DNA of 64,000 nucleotides, from positions 1 to 64,000 of the forward strand of contig CANRCT010000002.1 of the NCBI GenBank assembly GCA_947629175.1, in the 5' to 3' direction. This document shows positions 63,127 through 64,000 of this stretch, piece by piece. The notes under the pieces are model-generated. The model was given only the letters and a program-made list of their open reading frames with translations, searched no databases and had not been told where the DNA came from. Position 1 is the stretch's first letter. Every line of letters starts with the position of its first letter. Both the position numbers and the translations under genes were made by a program. This DNA comes from an uncultured Muribaculaceae bacterium (GTDB taxonomy: Bacteria; Bacteroidota; Bacteroidia; Bacteroidales; Muribaculaceae).

Positions 63127-64000
63127 ATTCTTTCCCTTTCTTTTATCAGGATTGAGTAAAGCACTACCGGTATAAGCGCCACGAAAGTCAAGAGCTTAAG
63201 AAGAGAGTCGAACTCCGATATTGAGAAAATCGCTATGAACAGACCTATAACAGCCAACAGCTGTTCGGTGATGTTTTTCCTGACAAGATATGCCAGATCG
63301 CGCTGTATCTCTACGCATTCATTAATATCCCTTATACAGAGACGGAAGCGGAATGTAGCCGGCACACAGACTATCATCTGGATATCATCCTCGCTGTCAA
63401 GGTTGTTAAACCTGACGACTTTGGAATACTCCTCCATATGAAGCTCTCTTACCCGTATGAACTCGCTGCCCCCCAGACTCTTCATGAACACTTTGTCTCC
63501 GTCGTTAAGTCCGAGACGATTGATATTGTCACGCGTCATAAGCACGGCTTCCTGAAGCTCGTCATTGGGGGTACACCTGACCACTCTCAGCCTGATCGAC
63601 ACATTACCGATATATCGTTGCAGTATCGCAGGCTGTCGTTTGGTGTTTTCGTCCGTCTTTTTTATACCTCTGACCTTTACAAAACCGAATGCGAGCTGAT
63701 ATATACGCTTGAGTTCATTATGAGTTTTCTCATCTATTTTTCCAAGGCGGAGCTGGCCCTCAGCGTCAGCGGCATAATGGTCGACAAACTCATTGTAGCT
63801 CTCCTCATCGGCAGCTTTCTTAAGACGGCTGACTATCTGCGGAGTCAGTGAAGTTGGCAGTTCGAGGTTAAGCAGGCGCCGCTGAAGGTAGCTGAGCCAC
63901 ACTGCACCGCATCGCCCGTTGATATTGCTCGTATACAGTTTCGGCGGATAATAAGCCCTAACGCCGCTGACAGAATTATATACCTCAACTATGTCAAACC
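63123..64000 (-). CDS. Unknown protein with two C-terminal membrane helices (partial, 5' end outside window)
   Basis: The track gives a GTG start at 63902, but the frame stays open to base 64000, reading back through NGRCGAVWLSYLQRR, YYPPKLYTSN and VYNSVSGVRA, so the gene is truncated by the window edge. The visible 290 or so residues have a charged helical part, a beta-rich segment (DNINRLGLNDGDKVFMKSL) that looks like a small barrel or AbrB-like fold, and two C-terminal membrane helices (LLAVIGLFIAIFSIS and LLTFVALIPVVLYSILI). I do not recognise the family. It overlaps the ATP-grasp gene by 4 nt. Confidence 0.8.
   Translation of the reverse strand, partial: FDIVEVYNSVSGVRAYYPPKLYTSNINGRCGAVWLSYLQRRLLNLELPTSLTPQIVSRLKKAADEESYNEFVDHYAADAEGQLRLGKIDEKTHNELKRIYQLAFGFVKVRGIKKTDENTKRQPAILQRYIGNVSIRLRVVRCTPNDELQEAVLMTRDNINRLGLNDGDKVFMKSLGGSEFIRVRELHMEEYSKVVRFNNLDSEDDIQMIVCVPATFRFRLCIRDINECVEIQRDLAYLVRKNITEQLLAVIGLFIAIFSISEFDSLLKLLTFVALIPVVLYSILIKERERI

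Overview
The window looks like a chromosomal segment of a Bacteroidales bacterium, probably of the Muribaculaceae or a near relative. The evidence is the gene content: Fkp (L-fucose salvage), NspC, an RprX/RprY two-component pair, the ftsK-lolA-trxB order, a DUF5063 gene and a Bacteroidetes-type ECF sigma locus. The promoters agree, because many genes are preceded by the Bacteroidetes -7 box TAnnTTTG and several also have a TTTG -33 box 19-20 bp upstream. Shine-Dalgarno sites are not evident and coding regions are moderately GC-rich. The family-level assignment is inference. I see no integrase, transposase, prophage, CRISPR array or rRNA, so this reads as core genome.

Layout. 1-850: a tRNA-Leu(CAG) gene on the minus strand with its own terminator and promoter, then about 700 bp without genes that hold several short repeat families, including six 16-bp units in tandem. 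0.9-9.2 kb (mostly plus): a short SSB, an OPT transporter and a MATE exporter, then yicC-gmk-nadD-DUF5063-M18 aminopeptidase; tsaB runs convergently into the MATE gene. 9.2-15.2 kb: late cobalamin genes cobQ-cobD-cbiB (minus), a DAACS symporter (plus) and queA (minus). 15.4-28.5 kb: rplS, then a long minus-strand run of rprXY, nhaA, lepA, a secreted leucine-rich-repeat protein, dnaB, an NlpC/P60 hydrolase, and a two-gene redox operon. That operon pairs a NapH/NapG-like fused polyferredoxin with a Tat/lipobox aldo-keto reductase carrying ferredoxin motifs.

28.6-35.2 kb (plus): yqgE, dedA, rpe, ftsK, lolA-like, trxB. 35.2-42.1 kb (minus): radC, a family 2 glycosyltransferase, nspC, uvrD/pcrA, a small Rieske-like lipoprotein, an SRPBCC protein and pyrE. 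42.2-45.5 kb: a secreted His/Pro-rich protein (plus), prmA (minus), and a cluster of small membrane proteins (unknown, holin-X-like, two tandem YtxH paralogs). 45.7-49 kb (plus): pepT, miaA, an acyltransferase. 49-51.8 kb (minus): fkp. 51.9-60.8 kb (plus): ECF sigma factor, anti-sigma-like membrane protein, Spy-like periplasmic protein, a giant alpha-2-macroglobulin, then a BrkB/YihY protein and RidA. 60.9-64 kb (minus): an unknown membrane protein running off the window edge, a RimK-like ATP-grasp ligase, and folC, all overlapping.

Most of the content is housekeeping. The parts I would look at again are the NapHG-fusion/Tat-AKR redox pair, the unknown-RimK-FolC operon at the right edge, the Rieske-like lipoprotein with changed metal ligands, the SSB without an acidic tip next to a DnaB that ends in an SSB-tip-like sequence, the sigma/Spy/macroglobulin envelope locus, two promoters that appear to produce leaderless mRNAs, and the 16-bp minisatellite. 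I found no clearly new multi-gene defence or mobile system.
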